Shown here piece by piece: positions 1 through 8,018 of a stretch of DNA of 64,000 nt. The stretch's first letter is position 1, and each line of letters begins with the position of its first letter. Position numbers and translations under genes: made by a program. The DNA is from DTU064 sp045588245 (lineage in GTDB: Bacteria > Bacillota > Clostridia > Oscillospirales > CAG-272). The notes under the pieces are model-generated. The model searched no databases, was not told the DNA's origin, and saw nothing but the letters and a program-made list of their open reading frames with translations. The stretch covers positions 62,001-126,000 of the forward strand of contig JAZNDW010000010.1 of the NCBI GenBank assembly GCA_045588245.1, given 5' to 3'.

Positions 1-1
1 T

Positions 2-100
2 ACATTGGTTACGTATGAAACGTTCAAAACGCCGTTTGACTGGATCGGTTTCCATTTTTATATACCGAACAGAACGGCGATCGTGCTCAAAAAGATATAG
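2..100 (+). CDS. C-terminal end of an unidentified protein (partial)
   Basis: An open frame enters from the left edge and stops with TAG at 98-100, leaving 32 codons rich in aromatic residues (FDWIGFHFYIPN). It is followed directly by a hairpin terminator, which supports it as the real end of a plus-strand gene. No family can be recognised from so short a tail. Confidence 0.5.
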   Translation, partial: TLVTYETFKTPFDWIGFHFYIPNRTAIVLKKI

Positions 101-118
101 TGAGCTTTTGCTGTAATA

Positions 119-150
119 AAAATCCGCGAGTTGACACTCGCGGATTTTTT
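119..150. terminator. Bidirectional hairpin terminator
   Basis: The stem AATCCGCGAG / CTCGCGGATT is followed by a T-run on the plus strand and preceded by an A-run, so it can serve both the partial plus-strand gene on its left and the minus-strand TetR gene on its right. Confidence 0.8.
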
Positions 151-165
151 GTTTTTGTGAATATT

Positions 166-729
166 TTACAGTATCGGTTCGATCGTGGCAAGAAAATACT
201 CGGTGATAAGCTCGGGCGGATCCTGCATTTTGCGGTCGATCCACCAGCTCACAGCTTCAACAAAAGAGGAAGAGATGTGATTGACGAGATAATCTTCCGG
301 TAAAGCGGTGTTTTTTGAGCTTTTTGCTTCGGGGTATTCGGTCACGATGAGTTTTTTTAAGTTGCTTTTGAAATAACGCAGAAAAATCTCGTTATTTTGT
401 GAAGACAAAAGCTCGATGATATGCAGGTCGTTTTCTTGCAGGTGGCGAAGCAAATGAAGAAATACCGAATCCGTTTCGCACGAAGAGGAATAGTGATAGT
501 GCGCGTGCGGCAGACCCATTGCGGTGTCGATGATGTGATTGAAAAGCTCCTCGCAAAGCTCCTTCAGAAGAAAATCCTTCGTTTCAAAATGAGCATAAAA
601 CGTCGTGCGTCCCACGTCTGCGGCGTCGATTATTTCCTGAACGGAGATCTGACCGTAGCTTTTTTGAGATAGAAGCTCCGTGAATGCGCTGAAAATGGCA
701 TCTCTCGTTTTCTTCTGCCGTCTGTCCAT
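166..729 (-). CDS. TetR/AcrR-family transcriptional regulator
   Basis: This is a 187-residue one-component regulator. The N-terminal ~50 residues form a TetR-type helix-turn-helix, with the recognition stretch VGRTTFYAHFETKDFLLKE; the rest is a helical ligand or dimer domain, and the length is usual for the family. The ATG at 729 has an AAGGATCG ribosome site a few bases upstream. It is transcribed away from the metal P-type ATPase, and two inverted GTTCTGTATC motifs lie between them, so it probably represses itself and the ATPase. The inducer is unknown; a metal or a stress signal would fit the neighbour. Confidence 0.88.
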   Translation of the reverse strand: MDRRQKKTRDAIFSAFTELLSQKSYGQISVQEIIDAADVGRTTFYAHFETKDFLLKELCEELFNHIIDTAMGLPHAHYHYSSSCETDSVFLHLLRHLQENDLHIIELLSSQNNEIFLRYFKSNLKKLIVTEYPEAKSSKNTALPEDYLVNHISSSFVEAVSWWIDRKMQDPPELITEYFLATIEPIL

Positions 730-759
730 AACGATCCTTTCCGAACAATTTTTTATAAA

Positions 760-848
760 TGTTCTGTATCGAACAATGTCGCAAAACTGATTGTTGAAAT
801 CAATGATATCTTATCATATAATCTTGCATAGATACAGAACATACTGTA
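760..848. promoter_or_regulatory. Candidate TetR operators between the divergent genes
   Basis: TGTTC-N6-GAACA at 760-775 is a perfect inverted repeat. The ten bases GTTCTGTATC at 761-770 recur in inverted orientation (GATACAGAAC) at 831-840, where they overlap a second palindrome, TACAG-N6-CTGTA, at 833-848. Placement between a TetR gene and its divergent neighbour is typical of autoregulated TetR operators. Binding itself is inferred. Confidence 0.5.
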
Positions 849-890
849 CTGTAACAAACATATTATACATTAAATATATAGAGGTGTCAA

Positions 891-2756
891 ATGTTAAAAA
901 AGCTGTTGACAATACTTGGCAGCGTTCCCGCAACGCTGCTGGGAGGTGCGTTTTTAATATTAAGTTTTGTTTTATCGGAGCTTAACGTCGATCTTTTAGT
1001 TGACCCTGCATGGGTGACGGTCATCATCAGCGGTGTGCCGCTGGTTGTGCTTGCGTGCCGCCGCATAATAAATAACCGCGGTATCAGCAAGATCTCGTCA
1101 GCGCTGCTCATTTCTGTGGCGATGGTGGCGTCTATTGCAATAGGAGATCTGTTCGCCGCAGGCGAGGTTGCTTTTATCATGGCGATCGGCGAGATCCTTG
1201 AGGATCTTACGACAGACAGAGCAAAACGCGGACTCAAAAAGCTTATAAATCTTTCCCCGACGGTCGGCAGAGTTATCGTTGACGGCAGAGAAGAGACTGT
1301 CGCGGTGGAAAAGATCTGCAAAGGCGATATCCTTCGTATACTTCCGGGCGAGAGTGTTCCCGTTGACGGAGTTATAGTCAGCGGCGAAACGTCTGTTGAT
1401 CAGTCAGTCATGACGGGTGAATCGCTTCCCATTGATAAATACATCGGCGACGACGTATTTTCCGGTACGATCAACCGCTTCGGTGCAATCGACGTAAAAG
1501 CAACGCGTGTGGGCGAGGATTCGTCGCTTCAAAAGCTGATACGCATGGTAGAGGAAGCGGAAAATAAAAAGGCGCCAATGGCGAGGATCGCGGACAAAAG
1601 CGCAAGCATTCTTGTGCCGGTCGCACTTTTGATCGCCATCGTTACGTTTATCGTGACGAAAGACATCACGCGCGCCGTTACGGTGCTCGTCGTGTTCTGT
1701 CCCTGTGCGCTCGTGCTTGCAACGCCGACGGCGATCATGGCGGCGATCGGTCAGGCAACGAAACACGGTGTAATCATTAAATCGGGCGAAGCACTTGAAA
1801 AAATGGGCAAGGTCAACACGATCGCCTTTGACAAAACGGGAACGCTTACGTACGGTATACTTGAGGTCAGTGACGTTGAAACGTTCGGCGGCATAACGGA
1901 AGAAGAGCTTTTGTTTTATGCAGCGTCTGCGGAAGCGAAAAGCGAGCATCCGCTCGGTAAAGCTATTGTAAGCTACGCTGATAAAAGAGGCAAAAAAACG
2001 GTTGATTCGGATAGCTTCAAAATGTCTGCGGGAAAGGGAATTACCGCAACGGTAAACGGACACACGGTCGTTTGCGGCGGTGACCGTTATCTTGCCGATG
2101 TCGGCGTTGTTATCAATGAAAACGTTATCGCTAAACTTAACGAGTACAGGCAAGCCGGAAAAGCGTCCGTTATAGTGGCTGTGGACGGTCAGACATCGGG
2201 CATAATAGCGTTGTCCGACGTGCTTCGCGCGGAGGCGGGCGATATGGTAAATCGGCTCGCCGATATGAATACGCGCACCGTGCTTTTGACGGGTGATAAC
2301 AGACTTACTGCAGAATATTTTGCCAAAGAGATGGGTATTTATGAGCTTTACGCAGAGCTTTTGCCCGAATCGAAGGTCAGATATATTGAAAAAATGAAAA
2401 ATGAAGGCGGTGTCGTTTGCATGATCGGTGACGGCGTGAACGACGCACCGGCGTTAAAAACCGCCGACGTCGGAGTCGCCATGGGAATTATGGGCAGCGA
2501 TATCGCCGTCGAAGCGGCAGATATCGCCTTGATGAGCGATGACATTTCAAAGATCCCGTATCTTAAGCGCCTGTCAAATGCTGCTGTAAACACGATAAAA
2601 CTGAGCATCACAATTTCAATGGTGATAAATATAATTGCGGTTTTGTTGTCCGTGCTGGGTGTTCTGAACCCCACGACGGGAGCACTCGTTCACAATGCAG
2701 GCTCGTGCTTCGTTGTCCTCATCGCAACGCTCCTCTACGACAGAAAATTCATATAA
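891..2756 (+). CDS. P1B-type heavy-metal-transporting ATPase
   Basis: This 621-residue membrane pump would export a transition or heavy metal using ATP. Visible motifs are TGES in the actuator domain, the membrane CPC motif (FCPCALVLATP, near residue 270), the phosphorylated Asp in DKTGTLT (near 314), the SEHPLG HP motif of the nucleotide domain, and GDGVNDAPAL. The usual N-terminal HMA metal-binding domain is absent. The last membrane segment carries HNAGSCFVV rather than the copper-pump pattern, which argues for a Zn/Cd/Mn-like substrate, but the metal cannot be fixed by eye. An AGGTG site precedes the ATG. A TetR gene is divergent. Confidence 0.9.
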   Translation: MLKKLLTILGSVPATLLGGAFLILSFVLSELNVDLLVDPAWVTVIISGVPLVVLACRRIINNRGISKISSALLISVAMVASIAIGDLFAAGEVAFIMAIGEILEDLTTDRAKRGLKKLINLSPTVGRVIVDGREETVAVEKICKGDILRILPGESVPVDGVIVSGETSVDQSVMTGESLPIDKYIGDDVFSGTINRFGAIDVKATRVGEDSSLQKLIRMVEEAENKKAPMARIADKSASILVPVALLIAIVTFIVTKDITRAVTVLVVFCPCALVLATPTAIMAAIGQATKHGVIIKSGEALEKMGKVNTIAFDKTGTLTYGILEVSDVETFGGITEEELLFYAASAEAKSEHPLGKAIVSYADKRGKKTVDSDSFKMSAGKGITATVNGHTVVCGGDRYLADVGVVINENVIAKLNEYRQAGKASVIVAVDGQTSGIIALSDVLRAEAGDMVNRLADMNTRTVLLTGDNRLTAEYFAKEMGIYELYAELLPESKVRYIEKMKNEGGVVCMIGDGVNDAPALKTADVGVAMGIMGSDIAVEAADIALMSDDISKIPYLKRLSNAAVNTIKLSITISMVINIIAVLLSVLGVLNPTTGALVHNAGSCFVVLIATLLYDRKFI

Positions 2757-2765
2757 ACCATAAGG

Positions 2766-2790
2766 ACGGCAGGGGACACCCTGCCGTTTT
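2766..2790 (+). terminator. Terminator after the metal ATPase
   Basis: The perfect 9-bp stem ACGGCAGGG / CCCTGCCGT has a 4-base loop and is followed by TTT. Confidence 0.75.
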
Positions 2791-2831
2791 GCCGTTTGCC
2801 GCAGAGTTTACGTGCAATACCGAAAAAAAGA

Positions 2832-2861
2832 TTGACTTATATATTATTTCATTGGTATACT
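2832..2861 (+). promoter_or_regulatory. Sigma-A promoter of the pilC-pilB pair
   Basis: TTGACT (2832-2837) and TATACT (2856-2861) are separated by 18 bp. The predicted start, near 2868, lies just before the 28-bp palindrome at 2873-2900. Confidence 0.65.
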
Positions 2862-2872
2862 TTACTTGATCC

Positions 2873-2900
2873 TATCCGATGTGATGTGTCACATCGGATA
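2873..2900. promoter_or_regulatory. Perfect 12-bp inverted repeat in the pilC leader
   Basis: TATCCGATGTGA, a TGTG spacer, then TCACATCGGATA forms a perfect palindrome at the predicted 5' end of the pilC mRNA. No T-run follows, so it is not an ordinary terminator; an operator or a 5' stabilising hairpin is more likely. Confidence 0.55.
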
Positions 2901-2926
2901 ATATTACACGAAAAAAAGGAGTCGCG

Positions 2927-4129
2927 GTGCGTAACTTCAAATATACTGCAATCAATTTGCAAGGTCACAAAGTAAAAGGCGTATTTTCTGCTGCGGATGA
3001 GCAGGATCTCGCAACACAGCTTGCCTTGCAAAAGCTATATTTACAAAAGTCGAAGCCGTGTGCTGAGTCAAAACGCGGCGCGTTTATGACCGCATCTTTT
3101 GTTTCATGGCAGGAAATTGCGTCGTTTTGCCGACAGTTTTCCGTTATGTTGGATGCACACATGCCTATACTTGAGTGTTTGCAAACGCTCCGCGATAAGG
3201 CGCGTTCGCAACATTTCAAGCAAATTCTTACCGAAGTGCACGATGACGTCAAGGGCGGACTTTTGCTTTCGGAAGCGTTTGATAAGCATAAACGCACGTT
3301 TCACTCGTTTTTCAGAAGTATGATACGTGTCGGTGAGATCAGCGAAAACATGAATTTTGTTCTGTCATCTCTTGCCGATCATTACGAAAAGGACGCGATG
3401 CTGCGCCGCAAGGTCAAAGGTGCCGCCGCGTATCCGATATTCCTTGCGGTCGTGACGCTTTTGATACTCGTGTTGATGCTTGGCTTTGTCATTCCGACGT
3501 TCCGCGTTACGCTTGACGATATGGGCGTTGCTGCGACGGGATTGACGGCAGCGGTTTATTCCGTTTCCGATTTTATCATCAGAAATCGGGTGAGAATACC
3601 GATCGTCATTATTGCGATAATGCTGACTATATTTTTGATTCTGCAAACGGAACGTGGACGGTACTTTTACGATATGATGAAAGTTAAGCTACCGATCATT
3701 GGTAAGCTTAATCTATACTCATTGACGGCGCGTTTTTCACGCGGATTCGGACTGCTGATCGAAAGCGGCATGGATCTTGACGAAGCTTTGGATGCGGCAG
3801 CCATCCTATTTGAAAACAGATACATAAAAAAACGGTACATGATGGCAACAGAAAGTGTATACCGAGGTATGTCTCTTTCCGTTGCGTTTGAATCCTACGG
3901 CATCTTTCCGACCGAAATGGTGCGGATGACGGACGTCGGCGAGCGAACGGCGTCGCTCGGAGAGGTGTTTATGCACACCGCTTTATATTTTGATACCGAG
4001 CTTGATACGGCACTTCATTCAATGACGACGCTGCTGCAACCGATAATGCTGGTAATAATCGGTGTTATAATCGGAGGAATGTTCGTCGCGGTTTACGCGC
4101 CGATGCTTTCGATAATGAGCGGACTTTGA
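2927..4129 (+). CDS. pilC: Type II secretion/type IV pilus inner-membrane platform protein (PilC/GspF family)
   Basis: This 400-residue polytopic protein is the inner-membrane platform of type IV pilus, competence or type II secretion machines and works with the PilB/GspE ATPase. Two repeated T2SSF domains are visible (about residues 60-190 and 265-395), each with a cytoplasmic helical part followed by membrane helices such as YPIFLAVVTLLILVLML and QPIMLVIIGVIIGGMFVAVYAP. The GTG start is chosen for the AAGGAG site 7-8 bases upstream. It lies 21 bp before the PilB-like gene in a two-gene unit. No prepilin, prepilin peptidase or PilT is nearby, so the machine must be completed from elsewhere. 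Confidence 0.88.
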   Translation: MRNFKYTAINLQGHKVKGVFSAADEQDLATQLALQKLYLQKSKPCAESKRGAFMTASFVSWQEIASFCRQFSVMLDAHMPILECLQTLRDKARSQHFKQILTEVHDDVKGGLLLSEAFDKHKRTFHSFFRSMIRVGEISENMNFVLSSLADHYEKDAMLRRKVKGAAAYPIFLAVVTLLILVLMLGFVIPTFRVTLDDMGVAATGLTAAVYSVSDFIIRNRVRIPIVIIAIMLTIFLILQTERGRYFYDMMKVKLPIIGKLNLYSLTARFSRGFGLLIESGMDLDEALDAAAILFENRYIKKRYMMATESVYRGMSLSVAFESYGIFPTEMVRMTDVGERTASLGEVFMHTALYFDTELDTALHSMTTLLQPIMLVIIGVIIGGMFVAVYAPMLSIMSGL

Positions 4130-4150
4130 TTAATGTGAAAAGGATGTAAT

Positions 4151-5833
4151 TTGATTGTGAATTCTCAATTTTTGAGGCTTTATACGGCGCGCGGACTTCT
4201 TGATGAAAAGATAGCGGAGAAGATTGACAAGCTGACGGCGGACGACGTTAGCGCACGCGACATGGCGATAAAGAATCAATATTTCACCGAAAAAGAGGAG
4301 CTGCCTGTTCTTTCGGAATATTACGGGCTTTCATATTCCGAGCTGGACTCGCTCGACATTGATGAATCGTTGGCTGACCGCTTTTCGTACGAGCTGATGA
4401 AAAAGCACAGCTTCATTCCCGTAAGCATCGGTATTGACGGGGTGCTGACGGTTGCCGTGGGTAAACCGGTTTCGCCGTACACGTCGGCGGTTCTTGCGTC
4501 ATCTTTTGCCTGTGATTATAGATTCGTGCTCGTTGCCGAATCGGAGATCGAAGCGTATGTTGAGTCTGCGGCAGCAACGGCAAGAACGACGGGTGCGATC
4601 CGCGAGCTTAAAGAGGAGGCGGCGGGGCACAGCGCCGCACGTTTGCGGACGGACAGAGGATCATTGAACGATGCGGATTCTGTTAACAACCCTGCGGTGA
4701 GGCTCGTCGATTCGATCATCAAAGAAGCTATACCCCACCGTGCAAGCGACATACACATCGAACCGTTTGATACTTGCGTTAAGGTGCGATACCGTATAGA
4801 CGGCGACCTGCGCGAGCGCGCAGAATTTCCGAGGGAATCGTATTCCGCCGTTTGTGCGCGTTTGAAGATCGTAGCTGGTATGGATATTGCGGAGCGCAGG
4901 GTTCCGCAGGACGGCAGAATCAATATGAACGTCGGCGGTGTGGAATATGATTTTCGTGTTTCTACGTTGCCGACCGTACACGGCGAAAAATTCGTTATCA
5001 GAATACTCGATAAAACGTCGTTCGGGTATCACAGGTCCGATCTGGGATTTACCGAGCGCGAAAATATTCTCGTTGATAAGATGCTCGCTCATCCTCACGG
5101 CATCATTTTGTTGACAGGCCCGACAGGATGCGGCAAATCGACGACGCTTTATTCATTTTTGTCCGAATATAACGATCCGTCCGTCAATATAGTTACTGTT
5201 GAAGATCCGGTTGAATTCAAGCTTCCCGGAATCAATCAAACGGAAGTGAACGCTAAGGCAAACCTCACGTTTGCGACGGTGCTGCGATCCATATTGCGTC
5301 AGGATCCCGACATCATTATGATCGGTGAGATCCGCGACGAAGAAACGGCACAGATCGCGGTGAGATCCGCTATCACGGGTCACATCGTTTTCAGTACGCT
5401 TCATACAAACGATGCGCCCGGCGCATTTGTGCGTCTTACGGATATGGGCGTTGAGGATTACCTTGTGGCAGATGCACTTGTCGGCGTTATTGCTCAACGA
5501 CTTGTGAAAAAGCTGTGTCCTCATTGTAAAAAAGCAGTGCAGACAACGTCTGCGGAAATGAAGCTTCTCGGTATCACAGAGCCAAAAACGGTTTACGTTC
5601 CGTGCGGATGCCGTCACTGTGACGGTGCGGGCTATCGCGGCCGTGTTGCCGCGCATGAAATAATGTACGTTAACGATGCCATGCGTCTGGCGTTTTGTAA
5701 AGAAAAAAATATTGATGCGCTGAGAAGACTTGCCGTTGAAAACGGCATGGTTCCGTTGGCGGGTGCCGTAAGGGAACTCGTATATGACGGAGTCACAAGC
5801 ATAGCGGAGTTGTTGAAGCTTCACGTTGAGTGA
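4151..5833 (+). CDS. pilB: Type IV pilus/type II secretion assembly ATPase (PilB/GspE family)
   Basis: This is a 560-residue hexameric ATPase that powers pilus or pseudopilus extension. It has an N-terminal T2SSE_N domain (about 1-140), a Walker A motif GPTGCGKST (about 323-331), the Asp box and Walker B region ILRQDPDIIMIGEIRDEETAQ, the His box STLHTND, and a C-terminal zinc-binding insert with two Cys pairs (LCPHCKK and GCRHCDGAGY). Translation probably begins at TTG 4151, since AAGGATG lies just upstream. The order C-then-B is the reverse of many pil operons. Confidence 0.92.
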   Translation: MIVNSQFLRLYTARGLLDEKIAEKIDKLTADDVSARDMAIKNQYFTEKEELPVLSEYYGLSYSELDSLDIDESLADRFSYELMKKHSFIPVSIGIDGVLTVAVGKPVSPYTSAVLASSFACDYRFVLVAESEIEAYVESAAATARTTGAIRELKEEAAGHSAARLRTDRGSLNDADSVNNPAVRLVDSIIKEAIPHRASDIHIEPFDTCVKVRYRIDGDLRERAEFPRESYSAVCARLKIVAGMDIAERRVPQDGRINMNVGGVEYDFRVSTLPTVHGEKFVIRILDKTSFGYHRSDLGFTERENILVDKMLAHPHGIILLTGPTGCGKSTTLYSFLSEYNDPSVNIVTVEDPVEFKLPGINQTEVNAKANLTFATVLRSILRQDPDIIMIGEIRDEETAQIAVRSAITGHIVFSTLHTNDAPGAFVRLTDMGVEDYLVADALVGVIAQRLVKKLCPHCKKAVQTTSAEMKLLGITEPKTVYVPCGCRHCDGAGYRGRVAAHEIMYVNDAMRLAFCKEKNIDALRRLAVENGMVPLAGAVRELVYDGVTSIAELLKLHVE

Positions 5834-5932
5834 GGCTCGGATGCGTCCGCCGATGCTTGACAATCACTGCATAAAGCGCTAAACTAAAAAATGTAATATT
5901 GTGGCTTTTTTGCCGCAAGAGTGATCGAAAGG

Positions 5933-5968
5933 ATGGATACGATGGGTACGATGGATACGATGGATAAT
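5933..5968 (+). repeat. 9-bp tandem repeat spanning the fbp start codon
   Basis: Four near-identical 9-base units (ATGGATACG, ATGGGTACG, ATGGATACG, ATGGATAAT) provide four successive in-frame start codons and encode Met-Asp/Gly-Thr repeats at the extreme N-terminus of the FBPase. Confidence 0.85.
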
Positions 5969-7951
5969 AAACGGATCTTTTCACAAACAGAACTGCATTA
6001 CATAAAATTGTTGTCAAAGCAATATCCCACCGTCGAAGCGGCAAGTACCGAGGTCATCAATCTTCAGGCGATCTTAAATCTGCCGAAGGGAACAGAACAC
6101 TTTATTTCCGATATTCACGGCGAATACGAAGCATTCTTTCATCTGTTCAATTCATGCTCGGGCGAGGTGAAGGAAAAGCTCGATGAGCTTTTCGGAAACA
6201 CGCTTTCACGCCGTGAGCGCGACGAGCTTGCAACGCTTATTTATTATCCTGCGGAGAAAATGGCGATCGTTGCCGACGGTAACGAGGACATCGATGAATG
6301 GTACCGCATTACGCTTCACAGACTCATACAGGTTTGCCGTCTTGTTGCGGTGAAGTACACACGCAACAAGGTTCGCTCCGTTATGCCCGAAGGATATCAG
6401 TATATAATCGACGAGCTTTTGCATACACGTGACAGCGAAACAGACAAACGCGATTATTACGAAAATATCATAAGCACGATCATTCAGATCGGTCAGGCGG
6501 GAGCCGTTATCGAGGCGATCTGTACGTGCATCAAAAAACTGACGGTCGACCATATCCATATCGTCGGTGATATTTTCGACCGCGGACCTCGCGCCGACAT
6601 CGTTATGGATTCGCTTATCGGATCGAACAGTGTTGATATTCAGTGGGGAAATCATGACGTTTTATGGATGGGAGCCGCATCGGGCTCTCGTACCCTGGTT
6701 GCAACTGTCCTATCAAATTCGATCCACTATAATAATCTTGACGTTATCGAAACGGGCTATGGAATTTCATTGCGTCCGCTTTCGATTTTCGCAAACGAAG
6801 TGTACGAAAATTCCGACACGAGCTGTTTTAACGTCAAATTGACGGGATCCGCGCCGAAGCAGTACACGGAAAAGGATAAACTGCTTTCCGCACGAATGTA
6901 TAAGGCGATAACGATCATTCTCTTTAAGCTTGAAGGGCAGAAGATAATGCGCCGCCCCGAATTCGGCATGGACGACAGACTCCTCTTGCATAAGATCGAC
7001 TACGAAAATAGGACCGTCAATGTCGATGGCAAGATCTACCAAATGGAGGATTGTGATTTTCCGACGGTAGACCCTGACGATCCGTACACGCTGACGACAG
7101 AGGAGCTTGACGTTATAACACAGCTCACAGAATCGTTCCGACACAGCGAAAAGCTTCAGCGTCACGTTCGCTTCCTTTATTCCAAGGGCGGCTTATATAA
7201 GATCCACAACGGTAATCTGCTGTTCCACGGCTGTATTCCGATGACGGAAGACAAACAGCTTTTAGGATTCAATATAGGAGGTAAGCTGAGAAGCGGACGG
7301 GAGTTTCTCGATTACGCGGAAAAAACGGCGCGTAAGGCGTACTACGATAAGCGCGGAACGCCCGAGCGTCAGTTTGGACTTGACTTTTTGTGGTGGCTTT
7401 GGGCGGGACGCAACAGCCCGATCTTCGGACGCGACAGAATGACGACGTTTGAGCGCAGATTCATCAAGGATGAATCCTCCTGGACGGAAGCGAAAAATGC
7501 TTATTACACCCATTATAACGATGAAGCCGTATGTGAGATGCTTCTTTCCGAGTTTGGCCTTGCGGGTAATCACTGTCACATCATAAACGGCCATGTGCCC
7601 GTGAAAACGAAGAAGGGCGAAAGCCCCATAAAAGGAAACGGCAAGCTTATCGTTATAGACGGCGGCTTCTGCAAAGCATATCAGCCGACGTCCGGAATCG
7701 CGGGATATACTTTGATATACAATTCGCGCAATTACCGTATCGTGTCGCATCAGCCGTTTGAAGGACGTCAGCACGCAATCTACGCTAACCACGATATTGC
7801 AAACGACTCATTGATCTTTGAGAGAATGGAGTCGCAGGTGAGAATAGCGGAAACGGATCAGGGGGCTCTTTTGAAAATGAGAGTTGATGAGCTACTCATG
7901 CTTCTTGACGCATACCGTACGGGAGCCGTTGCCGAAGATCATAAAAAATAA
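5942..7951 (+). CDS. fbp: Fructose-1,6-bisphosphatase class III
   Basis: This is a metallophosphoesterase-type FBPase of about 669 residues, the gluconeogenic enzyme common in Firmicutes. The phosphoesterase signatures are visible: DIHGEYEAF, GDIFDRGPRAD and GNHDVLWMGA, with a later GHVPVKTKKGESP. The start is ambiguous because four in-frame ATGs (5933, 5942, 5951, 5960) occur in a 9-base tandem repeat; 5942 best fits AAAGGA at 5928-5933. A GTG at 5921 is also in frame but lacks a good site. It is single, with a shared terminator at its 3' end. Confidence 0.93.
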   Translation: MGTMDTMDNKRIFSQTELHYIKLLSKQYPTVEAASTEVINLQAILNLPKGTEHFISDIHGEYEAFFHLFNSCSGEVKEKLDELFGNTLSRRERDELATLIYYPAEKMAIVADGNEDIDEWYRITLHRLIQVCRLVAVKYTRNKVRSVMPEGYQYIIDELLHTRDSETDKRDYYENIISTIIQIGQAGAVIEAICTCIKKLTVDHIHIVGDIFDRGPRADIVMDSLIGSNSVDIQWGNHDVLWMGAASGSRTLVATVLSNSIHYNNLDVIETGYGISLRPLSIFANEVYENSDTSCFNVKLTGSAPKQYTEKDKLLSARMYKAITIILFKLEGQKIMRRPEFGMDDRLLLHKIDYENRTVNVDGKIYQMEDCDFPTVDPDDPYTLTTEELDVITQLTESFRHSEKLQRHVRFLYSKGGLYKIHNGNLLFHGCIPMTEDKQLLGFNIGGKLRSGREFLDYAEKTARKAYYDKRGTPERQFGLDFLWWLWAGRNSPIFGRDRMTTFERRFIKDESSWTEAKNAYYTHYNDEAVCEMLLSEFGLAGNHCHIINGHVPVKTKKGESPIKGNGKLIVIDGGFCKAYQPTSGIAGYTLIYNSRNYRIVSHQPFEGRQHAIYANHDIANDSLIFERMESQVRIAETDQGALLKMRVDELLMLLDAYRTGAVAEDHKK

Positions 7952-7965
7952 TATATGCCAATATA

Positions 7966-8001
7966 AAATGACAGAGAACGAAAACGTTCTCTGTCATTTT
8001 T
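7966..8001. terminator. Bidirectional terminator between fbp and the GH2 gene
   Basis: The stem AATGACAGAGAACG / CGTTCTCTGTCATT has an AAAA loop and flanking A- and T-runs. It lies between two convergent genes and can end both. Confidence 0.88.
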
Positions 8002-8018
8002 GCGTTTGCGATTATTGT

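Noticed and set aside
1404..2153. A 249-codon minus-strand open frame inside the P-type ATPase
   Set aside because: It is antisense to the phosphorylation and nucleotide-binding domains; its Arg/His-rich translation is typical of a shadow frame.
5793..6044. A repetitive Tyr-Pro-Ser peptide on the minus strand
   Set aside because: It is the antisense reading of the 9-base repeat at the fbp start, not a collagen-like gene.
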